Source of the DNA: Mailhella sp.
GTDB taxonomy: Bacteria; Desulfobacterota; Desulfovibrionia; Desulfovibrionales; Desulfovibrionaceae
Assembly: GCA_017940105.1 (NCBI GenBank)
Contig: JAGAZG010000116.1
Coordinates: forward strand, 1-7,679
Reading direction: 5' to 3'
DNA length: 7,679 nt
The notes below the pieces were generated by a model, which was given only the letters and a program-made list of their open reading frames with translations, had not been told where the DNA came from and ran no database searches. This document shows, one piece after another, positions 7,175 through 7,679 of the stretch (within the stretch, counting starts at the first letter, position 1; the number at the start of each line of letters is the position of its first letter). A program made the translations under genes and the position numbers.

Positions 7175-7201
7175 TTGACATTTTGTTGGGTTTAGCATAG
7201 T
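7175..7201 (+). promoter_or_regulatory. Possible sigma-70 promoter for the gene at 7370
   Basis: A perfect -35 hexamer TTGACA (7175-7180) is followed after 15 bases by CATAGT (7196-7201), a four-of-six match to TATAAT. The spacing is shorter than ideal. A second TTGACA starts at 7201 but has no good -10 element at 16-18 bases. Transcription from here would give a leader of roughly 160 bases. This is a weak prediction based only on hexamer matches. Confidence 0.25.
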
Positions 7202-7245
7202 TGACAAGCATGAGGCGCATTATGGCGGCCTTTAGAGTTTTTAAT

Positions 7246-7308
7246 AAATCCCAAAAACTCGCTCCTGTTCAGTTTTTAATCATGAGCAGCGGCTGCTTTT
7301 TGGGTTTT
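7246..7308 (+). other. Candidate structured 5' leader with nested hairpins
   Basis: An outer inverted repeat pairs 7246-7257 with 7297-7308 (11 of 12 bases; core CCCAAAAA/TTTTTGGG). Inside it a short GC-rich hairpin, AGCAG (7285-7289) with CTGCT (7293-7297), sits directly before a T-run and looks like a weak intrinsic terminator. The outer stem would pair that same T-run. GCTC at 7261-7264 could also pair with GAGC at 7284-7287 and disrupt the inner hairpin. The layout could allow attenuation before the gene at 7370. It does not match a riboswitch class that I recognise. Confidence 0.3.
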
Positions 7309-7358
7309 TCTTGTTTAATACGGGTGTTATCGATTCCTTCCCCATAATCATCGTAAAT

Positions 7359-7363
7359 AGGAG
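7359..7363 (+). promoter_or_regulatory. Shine-Dalgarno sequence of the gene at 7370
   Basis: AGGAG lies six bases before the ATG at 7370. An in-frame TAG stop at 7358-7360 overlaps it, so the reading frame cannot begin further upstream and the start is well fixed. Confidence 0.8.
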
Positions 7364-7369
7364 CTCACC

Positions 7370-7679
7370 ATGGCAGACCTTCACCTTGCAAGACCTGTTG
7401 CCGGTGCCATCCAGAATATATCCAGCAGTCCTGATACGCGGTTTGTCTTTGACTTCGCTACGGATGAATCAACCATGTCCAAGAGCGGAGAGGACCTTGT
7501 CTTCAGCTTTGGTGACGGCTCCAAAGTAATCCTGCAGAATTTTTACTCCACGTACAACAGCGAAAGCCTTCCCAGCTTCGCCATGCAGGGCGTGGATGTC
7601 GCCGCGGCGGACTTTTTTGCCGCCTTGAAACAGGAAGACCTCATGCCCGCGGCCGGACCTGCAGCCAGCGCCGCACAGC
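7370..7679 (+). CDS. N-terminal part of a putative large type-I-secreted surface adhesin (runs off the window)
   Basis: The frame is open from the ATG at 7370 to the window edge, giving 103 complete codons and no stop. The protein begins MADLHLARPV. A compact beta-rich module spans about residues 24-60, with FVFDFATDES, SGEDLVFSFGDGSKVILQNFY and a following SLPSF. It ends in an Ala/Pro-rich stretch with DLMPAAGPAAS. This resembles the N-terminal module of giant repeat adhesins of Desulfovibrionaceae and, more loosely, the BapA/LapA prefix or retention module that holds the protein in the outer membrane. There is no Sec signal peptide, as expected for a type I substrate whose signal is C-terminal. 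The start is supported by AGGAG and an in-frame stop just upstream. Its own terminator-separated position marks it as a new transcription unit. The identification is by recalled similarity; repeats and the C-terminal secretion signal lie outside the window. Confidence 0.6.
   Translation, partial: MADLHLARPVAGAIQNISSSPDTRFVFDFATDESTMSKSGEDLVFSFGDGSKVILQNFYSTYNSESLPSFAMQGVDVAAADFFAALKQEDLMPAAGPAASAAQ

Larger units (their letters stand above)
7034..7369 (+). other. Intergenic region upstream of the putative adhesin gene; no gene recognised
   Basis: This stretch between the operon terminator and the next start is clearly more AT-rich than the coding DNA around it. I find no convincing gene in it. 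One reading frame that runs out of flxA stays open to 7195, but it has no ribosome binding site and no recognisable protein sequence. The region contains two exact TTGACA hexamers (7175-7180 and 7201-7206), a hairpin-forming T-rich block (7246-7308) and the ribosome binding site of the next gene. It most likely holds the promoter and 5' leader of that gene. Confidence 0.7.

Noticed and set aside
7162..7177. TGTGA half-site resembling a CRP/FNR-type operator
   Set aside because: The second half (CATTG) does not match TCACA, so there is no palindrome to support it.
6905..7195. Open frame of 96 codons running from inside flxA into the intergenic region
   Set aside because: No ribosome binding site, starts within flxA in another frame, passes through the terminator hairpin, and its sequence is not protein-like.
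7311..7529. Open frame of 72 codons overlapping the start of the gene at 7370
   Set aside because: It is out of frame with the better-supported start at 7370 (AGGAG, in-frame stop just upstream) and has no Shine-Dalgarno of its own.

Overview
The window holds a compact, one-directional six-gene operon for a soluble flavin/iron-sulfur complex of the HdrABC-FlxABCD type (NADH dehydrogenase/heterodisulfide reductase). An intergenic region of about 390 bp follows, and then the beginning of an unrelated gene that runs off the right edge. The gene order hdrC-hdrB-hdrA-flx, the high-GC coding sequence and the type of protein at the right edge suggest a sulfate- or sulfite-reducing member of the Desulfovibrionaceae. 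This placement comes from recognising the protein families, not from a database search.

Layout: hdrC (35-592), hdrB (595-1530), hdrA (1542-3518), a fused flxD-flxC gene (3506-4960), flxB (4957-6111) and flxA (6121-6981) all lie on the + strand. Gaps are at most 11 bp, two junctions overlap (13 and 4 bp), and each gene has its own Shine-Dalgarno sequence. A perfect 14-bp hairpin at 7002-7033 ends the unit. The promoter is not in the window, because hdrC starts only 34 bases from the left edge.

How the genes work together (family knowledge plus inference): FlxA is an FAD/[2Fe-2S] NAD(P)H-oxidising subunit. Electrons should pass through the ferredoxin-like subunits FlxB and FlxC to the MvhD-like [2Fe-2S] domain (FlxD) and on to the FAD of HdrA, the presumed site of flavin-based electron bifurcation. 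One branch would reduce ferredoxin. The other would go through HdrC to the two CCG-type clusters of HdrB and reduce a disulfide. In Desulfovibrio that disulfide is thought to be on DsrC, which is not encoded here. The related complex in D. vulgaris has been tied to ethanol metabolism.

The region 6982-7369 is visibly more AT-rich than the operon. It contains the terminator, weak promoter-like hexamers and a possible hairpin leader. At 7370 a well-supported start opens a gene whose first 103 residues resemble the N-terminal module of very large type-I-secreted surface adhesins. The rest of that gene is outside the window.

I see no tRNA, rRNA, CRISPR array, insertion sequence or phage gene. The system is recognisable rather than new. 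The points most worth checking are the FlxD-FlxC fusion, the unassigned cysteines in the Flx subunits, and the structured leader before the putative adhesin gene.
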